From Aurelia coerulea (taxonomy: Eukaryota > Cnidaria > Scyphozoa > Semaeostomeae > Ulmaridae): DNA of 64,000 nt. Positions 11,134 through 25,600 of the stretch are shown here, in pieces; position 1 is the first letter of the stretch, and the number at the start of each line of letters is the position of its first letter. The stretch lies in assembly GCA_039566865.1 (NCBI GenBank), contig CM076943.1, forward strand, positions 18,433,501 to 18,497,500, in the 5' to 3' direction. The translations under genes and the position numbers were made by a program. Under the pieces are notes generated by a model. The model did no database searches. It saw only the letters and a program-made list of their open reading frames with translations, and was not told where the DNA came from.

Positions 11134-14100
11134 TAAATTGAACTAAAAGCACCATCAAAAAACAACAGAAAATCAAATATATGAAAAACACACTGTTATT
11201 TGTCAAAAACGTTTCGATACAAATAATAATAATAATAATAATAATTACTTTTTTTAAGGTTGGCATAGTGTATAGCACTAGGCTAATTAATGCCAACCAT
11301 TATCAATAAATACCAAAATTTGACCTAAATGTAACCTAAATTTACAATAAAATCTTTACATAATCTACAGTTGCATGAAATATTCCAAAACTTAATTTCT
11401 CTTTTAAAATACTCTACAGATCGGGACTCTTTTATATACAATGGCAAATCTCGCCAGAGATTCTGCCCCAGAAAACTCACAGTTTCTAACCCATAGGCGG
11501 TAGTCCTAGGTTTGCGTGCATAGATGTTGCTCGTAACCCTTAAGTTGTTAATGTATTTCTCTCTCTGCGAAAATTTCTTTCATAAAACAAGGATTTAGAT
11601 TCATCCTTGTTCGGTAAATTTCAGTGACAACAACGGAAAGTATGATCAAACAAGTATTAGTTTTTAGAAGTATTTACTTGCGATATTAGATTTGATACCT
11701 TCAAATTATGGTTTTCCTTATGTCTATTGCTAATAGCTTTCGCGTTAGAGATTCATTTCTCGCTTTTCCAAGGGTGGTCTTAACCTTATGGCCATAGCTG
11801 TGGACTGAATGCCCTCCACTACCTTTTTCCCAGAAGCAATAGTCTTCGTGGAGTTTCGATATTTTGCAAACAAATCATAAAAATGAATTGTGCATTGATT
11901 GATATAAAATCCAGTTGAGTAGCACAATTTTTGGGTCAAACCCCTTGTCGGCAGAACCACTGCAATTTCCGAGAATTTCTATAGATTTCATTGTGACATC
12001 ATAGCAAATTGGCGCCGAAATTGAAAAAACCACATCAAAATTTGGAATCTACATGGAAAGTTGAATTAAATGAGCTCCACCAAAGTAAAATAGGCAGAGT
12101 GGTAGGGTTCCATATCGTTAGGCCAAGAAACATTGTTGACAAAAATGTGGTCTTAATTTTTTGGCAACGACTGTGTATCCCAGTCAATTATAACGAGATC
12201 ATAATGTACCAGTAAAACATTGAAGGAACTATCATATTACGTTATCAGATTTATTTTTGTCAGTCACATCCTGGGCTTGGAATAATATGAGAACTTGAAT
12301 GTCGATCAGCAGCAACACAAATTTGTGTGAGCCAATTTCATTTAATTTTTCATTAAATTTCATTCAGGGACCGTCACCTTTCCGCAGGAGCTGTTATTCA
12401 AGGGGCCATCCAATAAAAACATCAATTACAATACATATAAATACTTTAACTAAAAACCAATTATCACTAAGAGCATATTTCTAAAAATCTGTTGTTGCAC
12501 AGCATCTACTATAGAATGAAATTTTCAACCCTGTGCAGCCTTAAAGGGAGTACAAAGACCAGCAGCCTTTGCCATCGTTTGTCTTTTGTTTTTGTGAACT
12601 TAATACAGTCAGTTATCCTGGAAGCTGTGCATAGCAAGTCGACGACTTCGAGAAAAGCATGCTGGTCTTTGTACTCCCTTAGAACTGTCAAGAGAGGATG
12701 CCTTCTTAGACTCAGCTGAAAGGCCATACCACAGCTGTTTTCCCCCAAAAGAAAAACAGTTTTGCCCATTTGCTGATGTTAATTTTGGTAACTCCAAGTC
12801 AGGCTCTCAAATCTGATCTCCCAATCAATCAAATTGCTTTGTAAAGACTAAAGTTCTTAAACTTGTCACTTACTCTTGGAGCCTCTGGTTTTCAACATTA
12901 TCTCCAACTCTTGGTTTTGATTTCTCTGATGGCTGAGGTACACAGTGTCTCTTGCAATACGACTGCAAAAGGAAAACGTTTTAAAATTGTCAGTTAAGTG
13001 AGGAAACACATCTGCGAGTAATTAATGACCATAAAACTCAAGAATATTGACCAGCAAGCCAACATAGGGTTCAAATCTTTTAAAAGGTCGGTGTAAAATT
13101 CTATTACAGTTTTCATTGAATTAAATGACTTGAAAGGTTCTCAGGGTATGATTTAAATATTTCCAAACTTTACCATGAATTTTTTCAAAAATAATTAAAT
13201 TGCCGCCATATTGATAAAAATCAAGATATCAAAAAATTTCCATGGCAGATTTACATCAAAGTACCATAAATTCCTCTCAAGCCATTCAATTCAAAGAAAA
13301 ATGTCAAATGATTTTACACCCACCTTTTTAAAGATTTGAAATATTTGATTCCTATGCTCAGCAAGCCTGCCAAATGCAACCTTATTGGTTTAAAACGACT
13401 TTATCACTTATGAGAAGCAAAATAACTGATGGACGCATGTCACAGTCAGCAGCACTTGTGTCGCACATCACCATTTCTAGCAACCCTAGAAATTTTCAAT
13501 ATCCTTGGTTATCACAAAATCCAATCGAAGGTGAAGTGCAGGTGAAGTTGCGTTTTTCAGCGCCAAGCGCTGGGATCACAGAAATAGAGCAGACCTAATC
13601 GAGTCCGCGACCCCTGTCATGACGCTCAAGTGATGGGGTCCTACCGGGTATCGAACCCACGCCGCTTGACTGTTCTGGCTGCAAAGTCAAAGGCAGGGCT
13701 TGAAAATGGCAGCGGCGCTGCCAGGAAATTTTCGACGAAAATAGTTCGCAGGAAATTTGTCACTTTTTCGCAGGAAATTTCTGACACATTCTGGCATATT
13801 CCTCATTATCAAGTTATTTTCTAGCTCTATATTCCTTTTCTTTGCAACAAAATTTTTGCGATAGTTTTTGTTTGAATGACGTCTTGCCATCTAGAAAACA
13901 AAAGTTATTGAAAATGGTTTATACCACCGTTTATTCAAAGGGCTTAGCCATCTTTTGAGTTGCTACATAGGCTTTTCAAGCTATGATTTCTAACGAGATC
14001 TATAGAAATTTCGAATCCGTTATTTTTCATTTGCAGTGAAATATTCAAGAATCCTTTTTCCAGTCAACATTTTGCGAAAACCTAACGCAAGAGGTGGACT

Positions 14101-17100
14101 TGAAGTCATCTGGGGAATTTTTTTCGTATGAAAAACGATCGATATCTGTTCCTTATTCAAAAATCGTGCTACCATGCAAAATTTGGAATTCGGCTTTGTT
14201 ACGTCTTTCAAAACATGGACGGGAGAAGGGGGAAAGATTCCATGAAATGACTCAATCACCATATTTTAGGACTGGTTTTTCAGAGGGCAGTCTTAAGCTA
14301 ATCAAGCAATATCTCAAAAATAGCTTAGCCTCTCAGCTACATGCTGATACCTTATTTATGTTAATAGCATTTGCTTTCAAAAACCTAGACGTGATCCCGC
14401 TTGCGAATCTTATTTCTGGGTCAACCAGTGCCCCTTTCTCAAAAGACACTTTGTGGGAAACTCAACTCTCGGATCGCCAGAAGCATTCAGAAACTGAAGT
14501 ACTGGAAAAGCAACAATTAAGAAGCATTTTCATTGTAACATACTTCCACTCTGTGTTCTACTTTGTTCCATGCATATAAACAGAGGCGTAGTTTTATAAA
14601 ATTGGCTATGATGTATTCACGATGGTGCAGGAGATCCTAACCAATAAATACAACATCAATTTGAAGAGCCCTTATGAAACCGAAACTTTCAGTACTCAAA
14701 ATCTGTTAGAATCAACAAACTTTTCTTCTTATGAACATCATTTGTAAGGGTGAAATCAATCACAAACTGAAAGTCTGAAATTCATTTCCATTAACCTTTC
14801 CAATCTGCATTTACTGAATGACGGTCAATGTGAATGTTCCTCTGCCACGTAAATCGGGTTGAGATGGCATCAATGAAAGCAGATTTTAAAGGAAACAATA
14901 GGCTCAATGTGTAAGAAGATCCAACGAAACTGTTTCCTCTTGATAATATGTTATGAACTAAACATTTGGCAATAATTGAGGCCTTTCATCATTCATGCTT
15001 TGAACCCCTGATAGGAAGTATCATTGCATTGATAAAAAAACCTTTTTAGATCATCAAAACACAAAATAAAGTTTTTATACATGTAATCGAGTCTTTGATG
15101 AGATCTCCAAATGGAAAGCAACCATGAAACCCAAAGCAAATCTAGTAGTAGACCATGCTGTTCCATTCAATGTAAATAATCTCCTTGTTTTCAAATAATG
15201 TTTCAACTCGATGGGCTGTTTTCCAAGTTAGGATGCACGCTCATTCTGGAAAAAATTCAGGGATGCTGCTTGTACCAGTGAAATATCATAAAGAGAAACC
15301 TTGTGACTATGGAAATATCTTATAATCCTACTTGCAGGAAATTTCAGCTAGATTTCGCAGGAAATTCTGATTTTTGAATTTTGCTGCCAGGAAGAAAGAC
15401 CTTTTTTCCAGCCCTGGTCAAAGGATTACACCACTGCGCCACAACACCTTCAAAACAACACCTTCAATTTATGACTATCTATTTTACTTATGAACATGTG
15501 AAGACCGGGCTAGGTATCTTTTCTTCAATCAATTTCTTTGATTTTAGCACAATAGAGAAAAATGAATCCTCTGATTTTGAGGCAGCCAATAATTTTGACT
15601 TTCTTGCTCCATAAATCAGCAACTACTGATTTGATTTACTCATACTCGGTGTCAACCTTAAAGTTAAGTCTCTTCGATATCAAAAATCTTGGAAACAGAA
15701 ATATTAGATTTATGGCTGCTCCGCACCAGCCATCCAAACAGCGCTAAGTTTTTGGGACACATATTATTTACAAACTTAGTTGAAGAAAAAATAACGCTGA
15801 AATCAACCATTCCTTTCAATAATCATTGGTAGTTTTGTCATAATGTGATTTCGTTATGAGCATCTGCAATGAAGTTTCTACTTCAGAACAATTTCAAGTA
15901 AGTTAACAGCGCATATATGGGCAAAAGGCATAGATATTTTGCTCCTAACTTACCACAATGAATGTCTTTTTTCGATTCCTTCGTACAGAATCAATGTGTT
16001 TGCGATTGGTCAGAGGCGTATACATGTATCAAAATTGATCCCATTCCTGGGCCTATTTCAGGTTTTTATGAAACCCGTGTTCTGTTAAGTAGTTTATACG
16101 ATACATGTGGAACGGTGAGACTGATTTCAATAAAACAATTATTGATATCCAAGACAGCCCCTCCCTTACACAAAAAATATTTCCAAGCAGACTTGTACGA
16201 TTCATTGCAACAAACAAATTGGTAAACGCTCCAGATTATTATCTCATCCGGAATGTGAACTCTGAAGTCATCAGTCAAATGTTTTGTTTTTGACATGCCC
16301 CCCTCCTCCCGAACACCAGTGCTTTCAGTGATGGGGTGACCATGCATAACTAATGGAAAATGAAATGAAGTCATAATTTTGTTGACAGATTTAGCGATGA
16401 ACAGCACCGTCATGCATTTCTCACTGGACCATACCAGACATCCAGGGGAGGAAGGTTCCAAACAACAGTTACATTAACTCACAATGTGTTGGACATCGTC
16501 TTTATCTTGCATCATAACCGTTTTCATTTCCAGCCCTTCTTTTACCGCACATGTAACATGGTATGCTACCACGCATCGCTTTACCTAAAACGAGAAAATG
16601 TCCGTTATTGCGCAATTTCTCATCAAGCACAGAGCGGCTGTAGCCACATAAGATGATTGCATAGATTGTCTAGTGTCCTCCAAGAGGACAGCTTTGCGCC
16701 TTGTCGTTGCCAATTCAGGCTAAACGGCCTTCTGAATATTGTATCATTACACACGAGTATATTACAGTATACCGACTTTCTCGAGACTTTCAACCAAACA
16801 ATGGTAGGGGTAAGAATGATACAAGATAATGTTATACCGGGTGACCAAAAAATTTCAGGAGCTAGATTGCACACAATTTCCAAAAAGCAAATGTTATGAA
16901 CAAAAACAAGGTATTAGCATGTAGTTGAGGGGCTCAGCTATCTTCTGACATGTTGTTTGGTCAGTTTAAGTTATGACTACCCTCTGAAAAACCATCTTCA
17001 AAAGATAGTAATTCAGTCATTTCTCGAACTACCCCCTCCTTTTCCAGTCTATATCTTAGCACAGTCGATAATGGACTATCAATACTGATGTACTGTCAGT

Positions 17101-19638
17101 TACTTTTTACGATCTCAGCAGTCAAATCCCTGTCAGTGTTCACAAAGATGTTATACCGGGTGTCCCAAAATGATGTATTATTGTTTGATTGCTTATATAT
17201 CGATAACCAGTCAACCGATTTTCAAAAACTTTATTTCATCTGATTGCCGAAAGGCTAAATTGCATTCGAGGATGTTGGTTGTGCTTTTACACCGATATTT
17301 TCATGTCGAAAAGAAGACCGACAAACCTGCTCAAAGTCAACCCTTATATGGTATGAAAAGGAAACGGCTGACTTTTCCAGTCAACATTTTACATGTGATA
17401 CGAAAGGCTGAACTTACAGTTACATATCGTTCAGGCAATACGAATTCACTTAATACTGAATTCAGAGAATATGAATGCGAGTTCAGCCTTTTGTATCACA
17501 TCTAAAATGTTTACTCGAAAAGTAGGCCGTTTCTTTTCCATGCCATCTAAGGCTTAAATTTGAGCAAATTTCTCAATGCCTTTCAGACATGAAAACATCG
17601 GCGTAAAACCACAACCAACATCTTCGAATACAATTTAGCCTGTCGACTATCAAATAAAACAAAGTGCTTGAAAATCGGTGCATTGGTTATGGACATACAG
17701 GCAATCAAACGATAATACATCATTTTGGGACACCCGGTAAATCGCCAATTTCTTACACAATAAGATAACCATCCATTCATAAAGTATACTTACGGAGCAC
17801 TGAATACAAGCGCCAATTTTCTCTCGACAAAGAAGACAGCATAAGTTTTTGCGACTCGCCTATGAAGAAACGATTATCAAATCAAGAATAACATCACGAT
17901 ATGACCATGCTCTTGCTGGTGTGAATAAATTGCATCATTTGCTCCTTCGTACTGGGTGTCTAAAAATACTGTATCCAAGTTTGAATTATTCGGATATCAA
18001 GAATTTTCGTCAGATCATTCCAAAATTATTTTTTTTTTTTCTAATACATTCTGCTAAAAATTTACAATACATATTTACTTAATTACTATACTTACTAACT
18101 ACTCTACTCTACTACAAGGACAAGACCACAGGGAGCAATAACTATGTCTACCATTATTTTTTTTCTAACCCCAGCCCCCAATGGCTGAATTGAATTTTGT
18201 TATTTTTCTTTTAATCGTCGGCAACTTGGTTGAAGCGCAATATACCATTAGATTTAGACTTTCCTCTCAGGCTCAACCCAGAGCTTCCATAATTCAGATC
18301 TTAGCCTAATCAAGGTTCTTCCTTAAATCCACGGTCTAAATTTCAGGACGACATTAAAATTAAAATTGTTTGAGCATCCAGCACTCTGTCGCATCTTTCA
18401 TCTTTCCTTTCAGTGCCAATCAACTCGTTAAAATTGTCGATAATGCTTGATTAACATTTTTACCCATGGTTCTTGCAAGCAGAGGCCAAACCCTGCGGTT
18501 TTACAAGCACACATTAACGGAAATGAAATCAACAACTACCGAAGAATTCAACAACAATCACAATAACGACTTTAGCAACGTCCAAATTTCTCGACGTCAA
18601 TTCAAAAGCCTTGTTTAATTTTTCGAATCTCTGATATCGTCTTTAATACAATTCTTGCTAATCAAAACATAAGATCCTTTTGGATGATTACAAAGTCCGT
18701 CCTGAGCTAAGCAAGCATAAGAAAATCTGAATATCGAGTTCTTCATAACCCCAAATGATCGTTGTGATGCTGTTTTTAGCTACAGTCAGAGGGATGAATG
18801 CTGCTGCTAAAGTCGCCTTCAATAGCAAATCAAGCGCCTTGTAAAACGACAAGAATCGCCCGAAAAGCAATATTTTGATCTTTATGTCAAACGAAGATGA
18901 TACGCAACAAATCAAAAATCATTACCCCTAGTTGGCTTGGTTCGTGCATGAAACTATTGGTGCATCGTCTAAAATTAGATGTCATGTGAGATTAACGATA
19001 ACCCAAAATTACTTATGCAGAACTCTGCAGAACGTTTCTATTCGCGGGCATCTAATTTGAGACAAGCAGTCACGAAAATAACATCTGTGCAGAATCGTAT
19101 GCATGAAGATGTTTTGGTTCAGTGTGATCATGTGCCTTCCCTCAGTGAATGGCGCCATTGTTTGATGGGATTCTGCACCTTTCCTCTCAACTTCACCTGC
19201 GACGTTTGCATATTTGCATCTGTAGCTGTGCAGGAGGGGGTCCTTCTACCTTCGGTGAGGCTGCGAATGCTAGCCTCTGTGCAGGCCGCCGGTTACATCA
19301 TCCTCTAAAGTTGACTTATTTGCATAATGAGTACTATCAACAAGTGGCTAATGATGCGTTCGTTCTAGAAAACGATTGTTTTAACGTAATTAAGCTGCTA
19401 ATGAAGTCAAGAACGTGCCAATTCTGGGTAAATTTGTTGCTGTGCCAGGGTAAACATCATGGTGATTTATCCATCTTATGGTGTCAAATCCGTCTAACAT
19501 GAAACATGCCGACGTCAAAATTTTCTATCTGATCGCGGGAAACTTCTGTCTTGTGTGCGCTATCTGTGCGCTTTCTTTATTTCAGTGCCAATTAGCAGAG
19601 GTAAAACGTTAATCAATTGCTTTAACGAGCGTGACGGA

Positions 19639-19669
<31 letters not shown>

Positions 19670-22600
19670 ACTTTCTTTCTTTCTGACTGACCCGGAGCCC
19701 CCTCTTAGATTACAAAGTTGGACTTTGTAATCAAAAACGTCAAATTCGTTGAATCCATGAGTCGCAACATCTGATAATTCTAAATCATTAATCAGGAAGC
19801 AAGCATACCGGTATTTTATCAACGGTCATCTTCTCCACATTATCCGTGTCTTCGATCTTCACTTCCGGCACCCACCACGCACAAATCACGTGTATCCATT
19901 CAAACGAGCCCCTGCAAAAATCACATCATTATCATTGTCTTGCATCTGCTAACCGGACTCTGATTTCTGAAATTGGGGTTTGGTTAACATTAAGGACTCC
20001 ATGGGTTGAAAAAAAAGCGGACGACGGCACCAATAGTCCCAGAAACTTTTTTTAGGTCTACAAAAAGAAGATAAAGCGAGAAGAAGGGGGAATTAATGAT
20101 TCGATTTTGTGTGAAAATCTAAAATTTCTCTTTGCATTTCAAACTAAGTCTTTAGAAATTGGATAGATGTTTGGTAAATTTAGTCTGTCTTCACACTACA
20201 ACAATATTGTTTATAATTTGGCAAGTAGTCAGTCGCAAAGTCAACAAAATTCGCTAAACATCCTTTACAACTGAGATTGAGGATTGCTGACCAATCTTCA
20301 AAATCAGTCCTACGTATCTCTATTATGACCTGCCAAAAAGTGGATTCTTGTTTGGAGCACTCTGCTGTCACAGAAAGCTTTTTCAACGACTTTTCGGTCC
20401 AAGAAATCAAAATATTTTTTCCACCCCTGAAGGACCTATTTATATAAATGGGGTTGCTCTCTCATCAATTTGTTTATCTACAGAGAGGGCCCTCATTAGA
20501 AAATTCTGCGTACAAATGCGTTTCGTCCAGTTATTGTTCTTATTTTCTATATTTGCATGGTATATTTCATTCAATCATCGTTATTTGCATATACCATTGC
20601 ACGCTTGCACGTAATTGAATATAGAATTTGTTTGCAGCTGAATATAAAATGAGAAACTGAACTGAACCAAACGATCATGTGTAACATAATATCTATCTTG
20701 CAAATAAACTATCTGGTAAAGAAAACACTTTTACTTTACACAATATAAAATCAAACATGAAATATATGAAAGTGAGCTTTTACTCACATCTTTTTACTTC
20801 ATCGTCAAAACTGAATCATAAAAAGTACAATTAAGAAATTGGTATACTCGCTATCTAATCTAAGAACGCTAATCATAAACAATTTGAGAATTATCATGTT
20901 TAACTTAGCGCCAAAGTGGAACTATCCTTTATTAGTTTCGTTCATGGGCATCAGAAGTCGAAGGACCACATTCGGCTGCTGCCTGTTAAATTCTTGTTCA
21001 TCCTGAAACGTTTAATCTTCTAAGCTCTACGCTATATGCCATTTTCAAAGTTACTTCATGTGTTGAATTCCTTGTTTGAAATAAAATGGTAGATACTCAA
21101 CGTCATTAGCTACCTATTCCTAAGAAACGACAGCTTAATCGTGGTTTATAAAATACAATTAACGTTGTTCGTACTTGATACCAATCACATTCACGAAACT
21201 GTGCTCAGTTCATCTGGAGTGTCCTTCTGCCGCGTGGCCTAAAAGTGCCCTCGCTTCCTTACCCTACAAAATTTTGCAGCAAGGACGCGTCTAGGACAGG
21301 GTTGAAAGACACTGTGGATAAACACAGTTGTACAAACTACGTTGAATGTTTTTCATAACCCACGATTCAGTTTCAGATCATATATTTCAAATTCCTCTAC
21401 ATACAATTCAACAATATCAACTGTAAAAGCAAAAGCTAAACTACGACGAGAGTATAACACATCATAGAAAACTAATATATCTACGGGGTGCTTCAAAATA
21501 AACTATGCACGTTTAGCAGGCCACAATAAATCGTACACTGGACCAATTTTGAAGATTTATGACTTAATCTTTAGCAGAAAGCCTGAACTAGATACTGGGA
21601 TTTTTTGGAAATTTTTTCACTTTCAGTTTTTAGAGCTAGAAGCGAGTTTCCTAAGGTTTTAGTTTTCGAAAACACTGAAAACGATCAAAAAATATCGATC
21701 ATGTTTTCTAAAGAATCAACATGAATGGACTTGTTCGTGGTGATTTGCGATTTAGAAATCGACCAATTGTAATCTGCTGTACGAGAGTTCGTATTACACC
21801 CCCAAATCTCCCTGAACATGTTTTCTCTTTGTTCATTCATGTTGAATCTTTTAAAATTTGATCGACGTTTTTTGATCGTTTTCAATGTTTTCGAAAACGA
21901 ATATTTTAAGAAACTCGCTTCTAGCTCTAAAAACTGAATGCGGAAAAATTTGCAAAAACCCTAGAATCTAATTCAGGCTTTCTGCTAAAGATTAAGTCAT
22001 AAATCTTCAAAATCGGTCCAGTGTACGATTTGTTGTGGCCTGCCAAACGTGCATAGTTTATTTTGGCGCACCCGGTATGCTGAAAATCAATACACTTTAC
22101 AATTAATAGCGATACAATAAAATGAAGAGCATGCAGGGAATTACTTAAAGGAGGAGCCCCCTCAATGGGTGAACTAATCGAGGAGGGAGCCAGCCCCCCC
22201 CCCAACCTAAAAGTCTATTGATCGCGTTTTGAATAAATTTCAATATTCTAAGGAACAGGTTGCATTTTATTAATTTATTGTAAACTTGAACAAAGCATCA
22301 GGAAAGTTCGGACGAGTTTAATAAGTAACGTTTCATTTTTTAACGAAATTCCTGATGGGGCATTTCAGAGTTCAGGAGGTAGTGCATTACATAGTTTGGC
22401 AACAAGACAACGTAATCATTGTAGACCATATTGAAGGCTTTTTGATCAAATATAAATCTCTTCGACTGATTTGTTAGGGCCCTAAGAAAGTAGGCAACTC
22501 ACTTGATTCTCTTCATTGCACCTCCTCTGTTTGGACAAATAATACAAGGTGGTGATAATACTCCTCTCGAACAGGGTCTACAAAGCCATGTTCCAGTTGG

Positions 22601-25600
22601 TATGTCAGGTATTCCATAGCAAGCCTGAAGATAAACGAAAGAAACGTTTGAAAATTATGTCTATTATAGCATAGAGCTACCAACATCCTCTGACATATCA
22701 TCTTCACCTAAAGTGTCACAGAAGGCTGTCATACCGGTGTCCCAAAAAATCCACCCACCAGGAGTGACCTCGTGGAACAATTCACAAAGTCTAACATTGA
22801 CACGGATACCTTGTTTCTTAGTAGATCAAGGAGTCGTAGTGCAGTAAATTAGGAAAAATCGTATTTCAGAAAGGCCTACAAGGTGGGCTTAAGTAATAAG
22901 TAAACAAACGCAGCTTCTGCCGATTTGGATGTTTCAAAATGAAACAGTTTTTTATGCATATAAGTGCTTCTCAATGGAAAGGGATCTCATCTCTATTTTG
23001 TTGGAAGAGACAAACTGAGAGATTACCCGATGCTAAGTGTTTTCGCATGCTCTTGAAGAAAAATCCGCCATGAACGATTCATCAGTCATATCTCTCTATC
23101 TTGAAAGTCAACTTTGTTGTTGACCAAGACTCGTAAGGATAAGACTTGATTTTGTTACGGTCTTTGGCTAATTCATCGGTGGTACTATACAGCATCTGTT
23201 GTTCATGAACATGGGGCAGACACATTTCTTAACCCTATCCAGATTGGGCTTTTTGAGCTACTAGAAGACTGGGGGGGGCTCATTCAGCCCCCCTCTCTAA
23301 AATCGCCATTCCTTCACATACGAAGACGAAACTCAGCACGCAGGTAGCCGTGCTTACGATTTATCATTTTTCACAAAAACATTTCTAAAAATAGATATGA
23401 CGTCATAATTATTCAAGACCAACTGGCACGTGTTCACGAAAAAAATGAAAAAATCAACTTTTTTTTAAATCTCTATAATTTTCTAAGATTGATTCATGAA
23501 ACCAAATTATGCCAATCAAAGCATTGTTAGAAGGTGAAAATATACTTATAAAGTGAAAAATTTGATTTTCGCAAATCCAAGATGGCGGACAGAGAGATTA
23601 AAATTCTTGTTTTTCCGAAAAATGACAAATGCAGCCATAATAGAGAATTTCTCCATATATTACAATGAAAACTACTTCAATGATAAGTGTTCGTTGCATA
23701 CTTCATTTTTCCTTTTGAAACTTTTGTTTTGATTATTGCAAAAAATGCTGACATCAGCATTTTTTCCCAGTAGGACTCAAAGGAGTTGGAAGGAAGGGGA
23801 AAGGGGGAAATAGGGAGTTGAGGATAGTAATTTGGTGTAATTTTGATAATATCTTGACAAACTAAACATTTTCAAGTAAAAAAAACTCTCACTATAAAAC
23901 AGATTCTCAAGATATGCATGAAAACTGATCGTTAGTAGTACTATGTGAGGATACCCCCCGGGAATCTTATACCGTTTGCGACCAATGGTGCACAAAATTC
24001 AAACAAAATTACATAGCTTAGGTGGAAACAACCCTGTTGAATAGCTTTAATCTATTTATTGCCGATGTAAAACATTTGGGGTCGAAATATCCTTGCAGAA
24101 AGACCGCTAACTAATTTTTGCCATTTTCTTAAAGATGACGTCATTGATGAGGTCACGTGACATATAATTGGTCTATTGTTCCTGGAAAAAATTAAAGAGA
24201 CCTTATAAATTATAAGTATAGAAAGTAAAAAGGATACTATCAAAGAATTATGAGGTGATCTAGAATTACATCCATAAGCAGCTTACCTAAAAGTTGGCCC
24301 CGACCACTCTGAAAAAAACAGCCACCCCCCACCCCCCTGAATTTTTTTTTCAAAATTTCACACAAAATCACACTTCAAAAGGATAGAAACTAAAAGTCAA
24401 AAAACCATTTCCTGGTTCGTTGAACCAATTTGGAGTAGTGCTCAGTTAAGTATGTAGGGGGGGGGCTGAATGAGCCCCCCAGTCTGGATAGGGTTAAGGA
24501 AAGAGTGATGGGGCAGTTGTTTTGTTTGCAATGGCGAGTAGATCCCTTTGCAAGAATATTTCTTCTCCAACGGCCATGCCATACAATAAATTTTGCATTG
24601 TTCCTAAGTAATAAAAATCAGAAGAAAATAAAAGGGTACCTGATGAACACATATATTGCAAGCGTCACAAAATACAATCTCGTTATTTTCCTCTGTATCC
24701 GGCTGCAAAGAAGTATGGATAATACATAAATACGTAATTACAAAAACCACATACTGTCTTGCGACTACAGTATATTGACAAAGTATGCTTGAATCATATA
24801 AAATACTGGGTGACCCAAAACACTGCAAAAGTTTTCAAAAAGCACCAAAATTTGAATATGTTACTGATCGTTAAAAGGCCTTTTAGAGCATTTGTCACAA
24901 AGGCTAAATCTATTTGAGAGATGTTCAAAAGAATGAAATTTGGATTTGAATTAGTGGGAATTGTTCCAAGACTTACCGCTCTTTGAAATCGAAAATCCAA
25001 AAGAGCTGATCATGAAATACAAACTTTACCTCACAACGTCACTTCGTTTTTGTGGCTTTTCATCATGTAGGACTCAAAATTCATATCAAAACAACGAGAT
25101 ATAACTTTTTGTTTCAAAATAAGATGTTTTTTAAAAAGAGCTGCACAAAATTTTGCTTGCTGAGCCATGAAAATTAATGTAGTCCTTGACAAAACCAAAT
25201 TAAAAGAAAATTGAACATCAAGAACGTAACCAAATATAAGAGATTATTCAAAAGTTAATATTCTTTTGGATCAAATTATAGTCAATCAGTTACATTTTCA
25301 AAATGCTACCAGTAACACTGTGACGAAAAACTTTTACATAGCTGACTAATTACATAATTGTTTCTGTCTGTATTTTCAACCAAATGATATCAACTCCTCA
25401 GCACGATATCAACGAGACCAAAAGCTAGCTATCTTTGTGAAGTTTTCGAAACAACATTAAAAACTGATACCATGTAATGTAAACGCAGATACCTTAGCTG
25501 CTGACTTAGTAAAATAAAAAATAAGCACTTTCTAAAGCTAGGAATGTACAATAAGAATATGCTGCCTCAAAACTCTCTGTATCGAAATTCATAAAACTGC

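Noticed and set aside
14094..14579. 161-residue frame in the hAT element as transposase
   Set aside because: I see no hAT dimerisation motif or zinc-finger pattern; not supportable as transposase.
17170..17505. 111-residue frame
   Set aside because: It lies wholly inside the 17156-17737 palindromic MITE.
22513..22707. Minus frame [11 protein letters not shown]...
   Set aside because: It is in the wrong phase; the neighbouring phase gives the conserved PHD-finger sequence with correct splice sites.
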